Positions 8,664 through 16,736 of a stretch of DNA of 64,000 nt are shown here, piece by piece (within the stretch, counting starts at the first letter, position 1; the number at the start of each line of letters is the position of its first letter). This DNA comes from Pseudomonadales bacterium. GTDB taxonomy: Bacteria; Pseudomonadota; Gammaproteobacteria; Pseudomonadales; Pseudohongiellaceae. The DNA lies in NCBI GenBank assembly GCA_012103535.1, contig WLWQ01000002.1:372001-436000 (forward strand). Reading direction: 5' to 3'. The notes under the pieces are model-generated. The model saw only the letters and a program-made list of their open reading frames with translations. It was not told the origin of the DNA and searched no databases. The position numbers were made by a program, and so were the translations under genes.

Positions 8664-9222
8664 GTTACTACTTCCATTAGTCATGCTGCTGGGTTTCGCA
8701 GCCCAAGCACAGTCGCCGACCAGCTATGGAGTTGGCAGAACGCCTACGGCAGAAGAGATTGCTGCCTGGGATATTTCTATCGCACCAACCGGTGAAGAGC
8801 TTCCAGAGGGCAGCGGGACGGCAGATCTAGGCGCCCAACTATTTCTGGAAAAAGGTTGTGCCGGTTGCCATGGTACGAATGGCACCGATGGGATCGCACC
8901 GAGATTGGTGAAAAGAGATGTGGGTGAATTAGAAAACCCCTGGGGTTATGGCAGGATTCTGCCAATCCGTTCGCCCTACGCCGCAACTGTGTGGGATTAC
9001 ATCAATCGCGGTATGCCCCTGGGCGCCGAAGGCACCTTAACTCCGGACGAGGTTTATTCCATCACGGCCTATCTGTTTTATCTAAACGGCGTGATTACTG
9101 ACGACCAGATGGTTTTGGATCAGGACACCTTGCCCAAGATTAAAATGCCAAATCAGGACAACTGGGCGCAAGTGCCCGATTGGTTTCCGAATCAACCTCG
9201 GTTGGAAGGTTACCCTTACTAG
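8650..9222 (+). CDS. Mono-haem cytochrome c, electron acceptor of the SoxC-like dehydrogenase
   Basis: A 190-residue exported cytochrome c. The start at 8650 (MRLFKLLLPLVMLLGF) gives a clean signal peptide ending AQAQ; the start lies inside the end of soxC, indicating translational coupling. One haem motif CAGCH is at residues 70-74, with a likely distal Met in the following fold (MPLGAEGTLTPDEV, typical of class I cytochromes). It probably takes electrons from the molybdenum subunit and passes them to a terminal oxidase. It corresponds to SoxD or SorB by position, but is about half the length of two-haem SoxD, so I give no symbol. A strong terminator follows. Confidence 0.88.
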   Translation: MRLFKLLLPLVMLLGFAAQAQSPTSYGVGRTPTAEEIAAWDISIAPTGEELPEGSGTADLGAQLFLEKGCAGCHGTNGTDGIAPRLVKRDVGELENPWGYGRILPIRSPYAATVWDYINRGMPLGAEGTLTPDEVYSITAYLFYLNGVITDDQMVLDQDTLPKIKMPNQDNWAQVPDWFPNQPRLEGYPY

Positions 9223-9235
9223 TTACCTGTAATAC

Positions 9236-9273
9236 AAAAAGGGTCAGAGATTAAATCTCTGGCCCTTTTTTTT
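9236..9273 (+). terminator. Rho-independent terminator after the soxC-cytochrome pair
   Basis: Inverted repeat AAAAGGGTCAGAGAT / ATCTCTGGCCCTTTT with a short loop, one G-U pair, followed by a run of T. The A-rich left flank means it can also end the minus-strand gene at 9296. Confidence 0.88.
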
Positions 9274-9295
9274 GCTTCGATTTTTTCGGTATGAC

Positions 9296-9931
9296 TTATT
9301 TGGGGACTAAAATCGTAGTTTCGGCTTTTAAGGAAAGCGCCAACTGCAAAATATGAATAATTGAAAGAGCGAGCAGTACAATGGTGTAAAACACCGGGAA
9401 AAAGAGCATATAAGAAGCGCTGTCAGAAAAATCACGGGTCCAATATCCTAGCGCGATACTCAACACCAGAAAGCCACTTGCCGTGGCGTAATAACTCACA
9501 TAAAAAGTTACCTTCGCCATATTAAACACATAAATAAATATAGCCGCGCCCAAAGCTATCATGGCGACTATCGATAGAATTCTGCCCAGACTCGCATCGT
9601 CGGAAACATCATCTATAGCTGAGTAGTAAGCAAGCCATTGCGAGACGCAAACGAAAAACACAATTGAAAAAATGATGAGCTGTGCGACACGATGGTAGGT
9701 TAGATTCCGGGGGATAAAACTAAATTTCTCTTCTTCTTCAGTAGTCATGTTTGGGTCCTCTTGCTCAAGAGTGTCGATATCAACTTCGAAAAATTCTGCA
9801 AGGGATCTTATGGATGATGGGCTAACTTTCTGTCCGCTTTCAGCCCGCTGTATCGTGCGCAGGCTTAGCCCAGATTGTTCGGCAAGCTCTTCCTGGGAAA
9901 GGCATTGCTTTTGGCGAAACGTCTTAATCAA
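9296..9931 (-). CDS. XRE-family regulator with C-terminal membrane helices
   Basis: 211 residues. Residues 1-56 form a helix-turn-helix of the XRE type (LSQEELAEQSGLSLRTIQRAESG). After a short acidic linker, residues from about 80 contain four hydrophobic helices, so the DNA-binding domain is tethered to the inner membrane. This arrangement suggests a regulator that senses a membrane or envelope signal; target genes are unknown. No obvious operon partner: the upstream gap to the left neighbour contains a terminator and the gene to the right is separate. Confidence 0.8.
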   Translation of the reverse strand: MIKTFRQKQCLSQEELAEQSGLSLRTIQRAESGQKVSPSSIRSLAEFFEVDIDTLEQEDPNMTTEEEEKFSFIPRNLTYHRVAQLIIFSIVFFVCVSQWLAYYSAIDDVSDDASLGRILSIVAMIALGAAIFIYVFNMAKVTFYVSYYATASGFLVLSIALGYWTRDFSDSASYMLFFPVFYTIVLLALSIIHILQLALSLKAETTILVPK

Positions 9932-10053
9932 GATGCAAACCTCTTTCGAATTAGTGAAATCTTAGGATCTTTGCTGAGCTGACGGTGACGTCAATGAGCC
10001 GCCAGTACTAAAATTTTGTAACTCTTGTGAAAAAATTAGCCTTATTCTCAATT

Positions 10054-10491
10054 TCAGAAGGAAGGGGTAAAAACGTAGGGCTCGAACACCATCCAGTCTG
10101 ACTCTGTATTGGTTTTTATAACCAGGCGATCGTTTTCCAGCTCATAGGTCGCAGAGAGATCCAGGTACATGATGTATCGATTAAACAGAGAAGGTTGCAC
10201 GCACAGCTTCCGTGTTGTCACCATTTCGCTGAGATTCAAACTGGTTTCATCTTGCTCCCAACTTGCGCCAGCTTGATTGCAGTCAGCCTCAATCTGTAAT
10301 CGATTATCCAGGCGGAATCGGAGCAGGTAACTTTCAGGATTGTCCGGTAAAAACTCAGTATCGTTGAAACCGTAAATAGCTACTAGCTGCCAGGAAGTAT
10401 TCTCAAGGGTGTTTTCCTGAGCGAACGTGGAATTGGCAGTGAAAATTCCAGAGACGACAATGATGAAGAATTTTTTGAGCTGGCTAGCCAT
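10054..10491 (-). CDS. Exported META-domain protein (HslJ-like)
   Basis: 145 residues with a signal peptide (cleavage near NSTFAQE) followed by one META domain. Domain hallmarks are the start ENTSWQLVAI and the pattern of short beta strands ending in a hydrophobic VFEPYVF. In characterised members META domains are found in heat-shock-linked HslJ and in secreted proteins, but the biochemical role is not known. Two cysteines (in ADCNQAG and KLCVQPS) could form a disulfide. It is on the same strand as the small gene upstream, about 21 bases away. Confidence 0.7.
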   Translation of the reverse strand: MASQLKKFFIIVVSGIFTANSTFAQENTLENTSWQLVAIYGFNDTEFLPDNPESYLLRFRLDNRLQIEADCNQAGASWEQDETSLNLSEMVTTRKLCVQPSLFNRYIMYLDLSATYELENDRLVIKTNTESDWMVFEPYVFTPSF

Positions 10492-10512
10492 AGGAGTTTA
10501 CTCGTTCTTTCT

Positions 10513-10713
10513 TTACTCTAGTCTCTTCATATAAGCAAAATTCTTAATGACGTAAACTTTTCCTTCGTCGTCTTTGACGATCCAGCCAAGTCTCTCATGG
10601 GTTTCTTCCCGGTGGGGCGCATTCTCCACTGTTCCAATCAGAGGATCTACTCCGCCTCCAAACACAACTTCTACCCTGTGGCCACGATGAATCTGTTCTG
10701 GAACCATATCCAA
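10513..10713 (-). CDS. Small conserved-looking hypothetical protein
   Basis: 66 residues, no membrane segment. The sequence has an SH3-like feel: short beta-forming stretches (RVEVVFGG, GWIVKDDEGKVYVIKN) separated by charged turns. I do not recognise the family. It lies directly upstream of the META-domain gene on the same strand, so cotranscription is likely. The start could be Met1 (10713) or Met3 (10707). Confidence 0.55.
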   Translation of the reverse strand: MDMVPEQIHRGHRVEVVFGGGVDPLIGTVENAPHREETHERLGWIVKDDEGKVYVIKNFAYMKRLE

Positions 10714-11043
10714 TATTCCTGCTGCTTATCTAACTGAATGCTATTCTTGGGATATTAGTGGGTCGAACTGAGAATTCAAGTGCTAATCAAAGTTGCTCCA
10801 CTAATTCAGGGCAACAATTCGATTCTGCCTCAGAAAGACCAAGAATGCAGCTCGCAATCGATTAGAGTGGGATTGCCAGGAAATTTCGTTGATTTTCGGG
10901 ACCGCTGGACGACAAACATAACTAATATTCTCGAAATCACTACCATTATCAGTAATCAGTCTTAACATTTACTAGTTGGCGACCATGCTTTCCGTTGATT
11001 CTATAACACGATTTTCTACTATGATTATGGCAGCCTCTGCAGG
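10714..11043. other. Intergenic region, divergent promoters expected
   Basis: About 330 bases between a minus-strand and a plus-strand gene. The short ORF inside (10780-10965) has no family features and looks fortuitous. AT-rich stretches near 10930-10980 could hold promoters, but I see no convincing operator or repeat. Confidence 0.4.
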
Positions 11044-11919
11044 ATGAAGACGGCTTTACTATGGTTTCAACGATTGTTCCTGTTCGGCAGTATCACGTTT
11101 CTGCTGTCAGTGTTGTATTTGAATCGCGAAGATATTACCGAAGTCTTCTCTCAGGCAGCGATTGCTGGAATTTTGTTGGCGAGTGGTTTATGGATATTGA
11201 CAGTCCTAATCGCGCCATCTATCGCATTCATCATACTTCGTGATCGCAATAATGAAATCAGGCTCACGACGCTTTTATCCATCTACATTAGTCGCATTCC
11301 TGCTAAATATCTGCCTGGCGGTGTTTGGCAAACCTTCGCCAGAGCCTACGATATGAATAGTTTAGGAATAAGTAGAACTGATATCGGTTTGGTTGTGTTT
11401 TATGAAAATTTTTGGACCGTATATTTGGCTTCTGTAATTTCTACTCTGGGAATATATGTACTGAACAGTAATCCGATGTATTCCAGTTTGGCATTGGCAT
11501 TATTCATAGGCAGCCTGATTGTTATTCCTATTGCTTTCGTTTTGCGAAAACAGGCTTTTGTCATTGGCAAGCTGTCCTATGTAAAACTGACAGCAATTTG
11601 CCTGTTGTTTTGGATATTTGCCGCGCTGGCATTCTTTAGCTATTTAAATTCCCTGGGAGTAATACCAGTTTCTTACGACCCGTTATTGCTCATGATTCAC
11701 TACCAATTTTCCTATGTAGTAGGTTTCGTCGCGATATTTGCACCACAAGGAGTTGGTGTCTTCGAAGCTGTTATGGTTGAATTGTCGCAGTTCGATCTAC
11801 CCGCTATTCAAGCCATGGTATTGATAGCAGGATTTCGCGTTGTAGTCTTAGTCAGTGATTTTATTGTCTGGTTCGCGTTTATACTCTTAGGCCGTTCAAG
11901 AAGTACTTCATCAGATTAG
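11044..11919 (+). CDS. Flippase-like integral membrane protein (LPG synthase TM-domain family)
   Basis: 291 residues with about eight membrane helices and the family segment PAKYLPGGVWQTFARA (compare RIPGKxxPGxVW in this family). A second conserved stretch, FAPQGVGVFEAVMV, matches the C-terminal motif of this group (xPxGlGvrE). Members are uncharacterised flippase-like proteins linked to glycan or lipid transfer. The next gene, a sugar C-methyltransferase, starts 29 bases later, supporting a role in envelope glycan assembly. No soluble catalytic domain is present. Confidence 0.78.
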   Translation: MKTALLWFQRLFLFGSITFLLSVLYLNREDITEVFSQAAIAGILLASGLWILTVLIAPSIAFIILRDRNNEIRLTTLLSIYISRIPAKYLPGGVWQTFARAYDMNSLGISRTDIGLVVFYENFWTVYLASVISTLGIYVLNSNPMYSSLALALFIGSLIVIPIAFVLRKQAFVIGKLSYVKLTAICLLFWIFAALAFFSYLNSLGVIPVSYDPLLLMIHYQFSYVVGFVAIFAPQGVGVFEAVMVELSQFDLPAIQAMVLIAGFRVVVLVSDFIVWFAFILLGRSRSTSSD

Positions 11920-11948
11920 GAATTGTTTCGACTTAAAAGGAAAAGCAC

Positions 11949-13172
11949 GTGGCTCGATGCCGAATTTGTGAAAATGACTACGCTGAGTTTATTAGCTTTG
12001 GCAATATGCCTATTGCGAATGGTTTTCTTTCATCTGAAGAATTCGAATCAGAATATTTTTTCGAGCTCAAAGTTGGTTTCTGCGCAGATTGTCAAATGGT
12101 TCAGCTCATCGATCAACCCGATCGAGAACAGATGTTTCACCAGGACTACGCCTTTTTCTCCTCTCTTTCCAGAGGACAACAAATCCACTTTCAAGCGCTA
12201 GCGGAAAAACTGTTAAGCAATTATTTAGACGGTGATTCTCCTTTCGCAGTTGAGATCGGAAGTAACGATGGCATTATGCTGCAGCATATTGCTGCCGCTG
12301 GTATCAGCCACCTTGGTGTAGAGCCCTCGGAAAACGTAGCTCGGGCTGCCCAGGAAAAAGGTGTTAATAGCGTAAGTCGATTCTTCGATGAAGAACTGGC
12401 GGCAGATGTGATTCAGAAATATGGACATGCTGACACCATCAGTTCGGCCAATGTAATTTGTCATATACCTTATATGCACTCGGTGCTCGCGGGAGTGAAA
12501 CAATTACTAAAACCGACTGGCGTCTTTATCTTTGAAGATCCTTATCTTGGCGACATTGTCGAAAAAACTTCTTACGACCAAATTTACGATGAACACGTCT
12601 TCTATTTCTCGGTAGGTTCTGTCTCGAATATGCTAACTCGGCATGGGCTCGAGCTTTTCGATGTAGAACCGCTTTCAGTGCATGGTGGATCGATGCGTTA
12701 CTACATCGCGAATCGTGGCACTCGAGAAGTTTCAACTAGAGTTGCTGAACAATTAGCCCGTGAAACCGAATTAGGATTGCACAAGATTGAAACCTATAAC
12801 AGGTTAAGAACGAATATCGAAAAATCACGAGAAGATCTAACCACACTATTACAAAAAATAGTTAAGGAGCAGGGCAGGCCAGTAATTGCTTATGGCGCAA
12901 CTTCGAAGAGTACTACGGTGCTGAATTATTGTGATTTGGGTCCGGAGTTAATCGAATTCATTAGCGACACTACGCCACTTAAACAAGGGAAGTACAGCCC
13001 GGGAATGCACATTCCAGTAAAATCACCGGATGAATTAGAAAAATCGGATCCGCAATATCTGCTTTTGTTTGCCTGGAATCACATGCAGGAAATCATGGAT
13101 AAAGAAGTGGACTTTAAAGACAAAGGTGGTCGCTGGATTGCCTATGTACCAGAGGTCGGCATTCTTACATGA
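11949..13172 (+). CDS. Sugar C-methyltransferase (zinc-finger, class I SAM type)
   Basis: 407 residues from GTG 11949. It has the three-part layout of NDP-hexose C-methyltransferases (TylC3/NovU type): an N-terminal zinc-binding domain with CRIC (residues 4-7) and CADC near 50; a SAM-binding core with VEIGSNDGIMLQHI; and a C-terminal domain with VIAYGATSKSTTVLNY. The enzyme would add a methyl branch to an NDP-keto sugar. It overlaps the downstream aminotransferase gene by 4 bases (ATGA), so the two products probably act in one branched amino-sugar pathway. Confidence 0.88.
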   Translation: MARCRICENDYAEFISFGNMPIANGFLSSEEFESEYFFELKVGFCADCQMVQLIDQPDREQMFHQDYAFFSSLSRGQQIHFQALAEKLLSNYLDGDSPFAVEIGSNDGIMLQHIAAAGISHLGVEPSENVARAAQEKGVNSVSRFFDEELAADVIQKYGHADTISSANVICHIPYMHSVLAGVKQLLKPTGVFIFEDPYLGDIVEKTSYDQIYDEHVFYFSVGSVSNMLTRHGLELFDVEPLSVHGGSMRYYIANRGTREVSTRVAEQLARETELGLHKIETYNRLRTNIEKSREDLTTLLQKIVKEQGRPVIAYGATSKSTTVLNYCDLGPELIEFISDTTPLKQGKYSPGMHIPVKSPDELEKSDPQYLLLFAWNHMQEIMDKEVDFKDKGGRWIAYVPEVGILT

Positions 13173-14263
13173 TAATTGGCAGCGATCCCAAGGCACAGTA
13201 TCTCGCTCTCAAACAGGAAATCGATCAGGCCATTGGGAATGTGCTTGCTAGCGGCCGCTATGTATTGGGCGACGAAACGAACGAATTCGAACGTGAGTTT
13301 GCTGACTATATAGGAACGGGTCATTGCATTGGTGTTGGCAACGGTACAGATGCATTGGAATTAGCCTTACGTGCATGTGGTGTAGGTCAGGGCGACGAAG
13401 TAATAACTGTATCTCATACTGCCGTCGCTACGGTTGCCGCCATTGTGCAGAGCGGCGCCACTCCAGTCTTGATTGATGTCGATCCCAACAGCTATACAAT
13501 GTCTATCGATCAGCTGGAACCCGCACTTAGCGAAAACACCAAGGCAATAATCCCAGTTCATCTCTATGGCCATCCGGCACATATGCCTGCGCTGATGAAG
13601 TTGGTCGAGGGCACGGATATCCGAGTCATTGAAGATTGTGCCCAGGCCCATGGCGCTGCGATCGAAGGAAAAAAGGTTGGAAATTTTGGCGATATCGCTT
13701 GCTTCAGTTTTTACCCTACTAAAAATCTTTCAGCCATAGGCGATGGTGGCGCTGTTACTACTTCCGACTCGGCACTGGCCAAACAGCTTAGGCTACTGCG
13801 GGAATATGGCTGGGAAGAGAGATTTCATAGTTCGCAGCTGGGGCGCAATTCGCGCCTGGATGAAATTCAGGCTGCAATATTGAGAGTAAAGTTGCGCCAC
13901 CTCGATGAATTTAATCTTGCCAGGAAAAACATTGCGAAAATTTATAACGAAAAATTGTCAGAGTTAGGGCTCGGCCTACCTAATTGCGAAGCAAGCTACG
14001 AACATGTCTATCATCAATATGTGATAAGAAGTCAAAAAAGAGATGCGCTTTTAAAGTCGCTAGGCGAAGCTAAAATCTTGGCAGGTATCCACTATCCGCT
14101 GCCAGTGCACAGACAAGCAGCTTACGCCGAAATGGCGATTATGTCCGGGGACTTATCCACTACTGATACGTTGTGTGATGAAATACTGTCCTTGCCCATC
14201 TATCCTGAATTGGGACAGCAGGTTCACGACGTCGTAGCGGGCGTAAAAGCGTTTCATCATTGA
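13169..14263 (+). CDS. DegT/DnrJ/EryC1-family sugar aminotransferase
   Basis: 364 residues. PLP-dependent enzyme that transfers an amino group to a keto-sugar nucleotide. The catalytic lysine is in FYPTKNLSAIGDGG, and RVIEDCAQAHGA contains the Asp that pairs with the PLP ring nitrogen. Start ATG at 13169 overlaps the preceding methyltransferase stop (ATGA), indicating translational coupling. The exact product (3-amino or 4-amino sugar) cannot be read from the sequence. Confidence 0.9.
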   Translation: MIIGSDPKAQYLALKQEIDQAIGNVLASGRYVLGDETNEFEREFADYIGTGHCIGVGNGTDALELALRACGVGQGDEVITVSHTAVATVAAIVQSGATPVLIDVDPNSYTMSIDQLEPALSENTKAIIPVHLYGHPAHMPALMKLVEGTDIRVIEDCAQAHGAAIEGKKVGNFGDIACFSFYPTKNLSAIGDGGAVTTSDSALAKQLRLLREYGWEERFHSSQLGRNSRLDEIQAAILRVKLRHLDEFNLARKNIAKIYNEKLSELGLGLPNCEASYEHVYHQYVIRSQKRDALLKSLGEAKILAGIHYPLPVHRQAAYAEMAIMSGDLSTTDTLCDEILSLPIYPELGQQVHDVVAGVKAFHH

Positions 14264-14350
14264 GATAGCAATCAAGAAGTGGGATTACTAGTAATTTTTC
14301 ATCTTCCCATTTTTTCGTCTTAAGATTTTGAGTTAGAGAGAATTATTGAA

Positions 14351-14968
14351 ATGAAGTTGTATGGCTATGGAACTACACCCAATCCCCGCAAGGTAAAAAT
14401 AGTCCTGGCAGAGAAAGGGATAGACTATGAAATGATCGAAGTGGATCTTTACAAAGGGGAACACAGATCTTCCGAATTTATTAAGATGAATCCAAGTGGG
14501 AAGGTTCCAGTATTGGAAACTGACGATGGCAAGTATCTCACCGAGTCAATTGCTATCTGTCGTTATCTTGAGGCTCTGCATCCTGAGCCAAATCTCTTTG
14601 GCACTGACGCCTATGAATTAGGCCTGATCGAAATGCGTAATCGACAAATTGAAACCGAATTATGGTCCCAAATTGGCACTTCCTGGAAAAATGGGCCTGT
14701 AGTAGAAAAAATGGGGCATAGAGTTGTTCCAGAGGCGAAAGAAATCAGCGACGCAAACGTGTACGCCTACTATGAGCGATTAAACGCTGAGTTGGCAGAA
14801 ACGGAGTACCTCGTTGCCGGGAGATTCACGATTGCAGATGTAACACTTATCACAGGGGTGGATTTTGCAATTCACAATTGTGCGTTGAATCCAGCAGAGT
14901 CGCTTGAAAACCTATGGCGGTGGCATAAGTTGATTACTTCTAGAGACAGTGTCGATGCCTTGGCTTAG
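14351..14968 (+). CDS. Glutathione S-transferase family protein
   Basis: 205 residues: an N-terminal thioredoxin-like domain (MKLYGYGTTPNPRKVKIVLAEKG) with the glutathione gamma-Glu site region LTESIAICRYLE, and a helical C-terminal domain (residues ~85-200, VAGRFTIADVTL). It would conjugate or otherwise use glutathione in the cytoplasm; the substrate is unknown. It stands alone with an 87-base gap from the sugar genes and its own GAGAGAATT leader. Confidence 0.86.
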   Translation: MKLYGYGTTPNPRKVKIVLAEKGIDYEMIEVDLYKGEHRSSEFIKMNPSGKVPVLETDDGKYLTESIAICRYLEALHPEPNLFGTDAYELGLIEMRNRQIETELWSQIGTSWKNGPVVEKMGHRVVPEAKEISDANVYAYYERLNAELAETEYLVAGRFTIADVTLITGVDFAIHNCALNPAESLENLWRWHKLITSRDSVDALA

Positions 14969-15095
14969 AAATAATTCAATAAACTAATAGTTATTAATTC
15001 TCCGAAAAAATCTCTCCTCTTGTTCTGGGTCAATCAGGAAATACCAAATTTCGAGTAGGCTGAAATGCAGGAAACAATTAATCTGCGGAGGTCCT

Positions 15096-15530
15096 ATGAG
15101 TAAATTAGTCGGAATTTTAAGCGCATGGATTGCATTCACTTTTACTGCCTGTAGCGATAATTCTGGCACAACTGCCGGTCAGAATGCTTCACCACCAGAT
15201 TTTGCATATGGTGAAAATTCAGAATTACGTTCGAACATGGATGAACTAGGTTTTCAGCTCGCACTCTTAGATAGAGAGTTGAGAGAGAATGAGTTTAATC
15301 AAATTGATCAACCAGAAGTCGTGTCCATTTTGCAGCAAATGGAGATGGCTGCATCGAGCTTTCAGGCGGAGGATGCAGGTGAAGGTCATGACTTCTTGCA
15401 AGAAGACCTGGCTGCTTTTCTTGATTCAATTACCGCGGCCAGGGTAGCAGCGGCAGAAAGACCGCCTCGATACTACTTAGCAGGAAGGGTTGCTGGTGGA
15501 TGCGTGAATTGTCATGATGTGAACCGGTAA
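15096..15530 (+). CDS. Mono-haem lipoprotein of a small paralogous family (copy 1)
   Basis: 144 residues. A signal peptide ends in a probable lipobox (FTFTACSD), so the protein is likely lipid-anchored. The body is helical with the conserved stretch LRSNMDELGFQLALLDREL, and the C-terminus carries GGCVNCHDV, a CxxCH haem motif. This layout (four-helix-like domain, haem at the end) recalls cytochrome c'-type folds, but no family name can be given. A clear paralog is at 25489-25941 on the other strand. GGAGG precedes the ATG. Confidence 0.75.
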   Translation: MSKLVGILSAWIAFTFTACSDNSGTTAGQNASPPDFAYGENSELRSNMDELGFQLALLDRELRENEFNQIDQPEVVSILQQMEMAASSFQAEDAGEGHDFLQEDLAAFLDSITAARVAAAERPPRYYLAGRVAGGCVNCHDVNR

Positions 15531-15594
15531 ACTAAACACGCTATTCAGGACAGGCACTATCACTCAACAAAAATGGCAGTCTCTATTAGTTTCG

Positions 15595-16233
15595 TTGCCG
15601 TTGGGTATCACCGCCTTATCTTTTCTTATCCCTGTTTTCTTCGATGGGCGAATGCTCATTGGCAGCAATCTCGATTTATTGACTACCGTCATGCAAACCG
15701 AGTGGCTGGTGATTGGCAGTGGTTTGATGTTCATGCCTTTTATTCTCATCCCAGTTGCATCCAGAGTGGGTAATCACATCAGAGCAGTTCTCTGCCTTCT
15801 CCTGACTCTAACTTTTGCCTATGGCGCTTACTCTATGAATGGCTGGACCGGAGTGCTTAGCTTTTACATTTTGCTCATCATGGGCTATGGGGGCAGTGTG
15901 CTGTTTGTGGCTGATTTGAACAAAAAAAGTTTACTCGCTATAGAGTTTCTAATCCGTTGGATAGTCTGTTTAGTAATTTTCTTCAGTCTGTTTGTCTACT
16001 TTGATCCGCCACGAAATATAGAGAACTGGCTGGGCAATACCGAATTGCTTCCCTATGGCGCGGTTTTTTTCAGTTGCCTGTTTGTACTTGAGCTGAGCCT
16101 GTATTCCTGGTCGTTCAATAAAATAAATCGAATTGTTTTTTCAAGTAACAATATTCACCGGAATGAAGACCCTGAGGCCGGAAAAATTCGCCTGGCACGA
16201 CAGCGCTTTTATGATGCTATTCGTAGAAAATAA
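15595..16233 (+). CDS. Hypothetical inner-membrane protein
   Basis: About 212 residues with five or six hydrophobic helices and a basic cytoplasmic tail (RLARQRFYDAIRRK). No ATG exists in the upstream part of the frame. TTG 15595 is the first usable start, but codons upstream (back to a TGA at 15520) also read as plausible protein, so the true start is uncertain. I do not recognise a family. A terminator follows. Confidence 0.55.
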   Translation: MPLGITALSFLIPVFFDGRMLIGSNLDLLTTVMQTEWLVIGSGLMFMPFILIPVASRVGNHIRAVLCLLLTLTFAYGAYSMNGWTGVLSFYILLIMGYGGSVLFVADLNKKSLLAIEFLIRWIVCLVIFFSLFVYFDPPRNIENWLGNTELLPYGAVFFSCLFVLELSLYSWSFNKINRIVFSSNNIHRNEDPEAGKIRLARQRFYDAIRRK

Positions 16234-16254
16234 TTCGCGTTAGTTGCGTCGGGC

Positions 16255-16277
16255 AACTGCAATAAGTGCAGTTTTTT
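16255..16277 (+). terminator. Rho-independent terminator
   Basis: Seven-base-pair stem AACTGCA/TGCAGTT with loop ATAAG followed by T. It closes the membrane-protein gene and argues against a start at GTG 16266 for the next gene. Confidence 0.75.
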
Positions 16278-16369
16278 CTGACACCTGTAAATACCTGGTC
16301 GGTGTACCATTTATTTGCAGCGATCAATATACCCATTGAGATTAGGTGTAGGCCTCAACGTAAAAATGC

Positions 16370-16402
16370 GGTAATGTACAAATATTCTTACATTACTGCA
16401 TT
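16370..16402. repeat. Small inverted repeat
   Basis: GTAATGTA and TACATTAC flank a ten-base spacer just upstream of the pentapeptide-like protein gene. It may be an operator or hairpin; no further evidence. Confidence 0.35.
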
Positions 16403-16736
16403 TTGCTGCTGCCAAGATATTTTCGTTTTCCCTGCTGTGAAACAGATTAACTCCGATACCAATTTTGTAGGCGCTCGCAAGGGTGTTACCGGCACTATTG
16501 ACGACCTGAAGAACAAACCCCCTATTCCTAAAGCCTGGTTAAAACCCTCAATTATGACGGCGGTCATCAACCGGCTAAATGCCAATCAACAGAGTCATAC
16601 TCGGATCAATCTAAACGCTATCATCTACAATAACTTCTTCGATCATGCCAACGGCCGCTATCGGGTTGTCTGGTCCAAGAACATGATCACTTCTGCAGGG
16701 GTTTCCAAAATTCAAAGAAAGGGAGCGGAGCCAGAA

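Noticed and set aside
10780..10965. 61-aa ORF in the spacer before the flippase-like gene
   Set aside because: No ribosome site, no family features, atypical composition.
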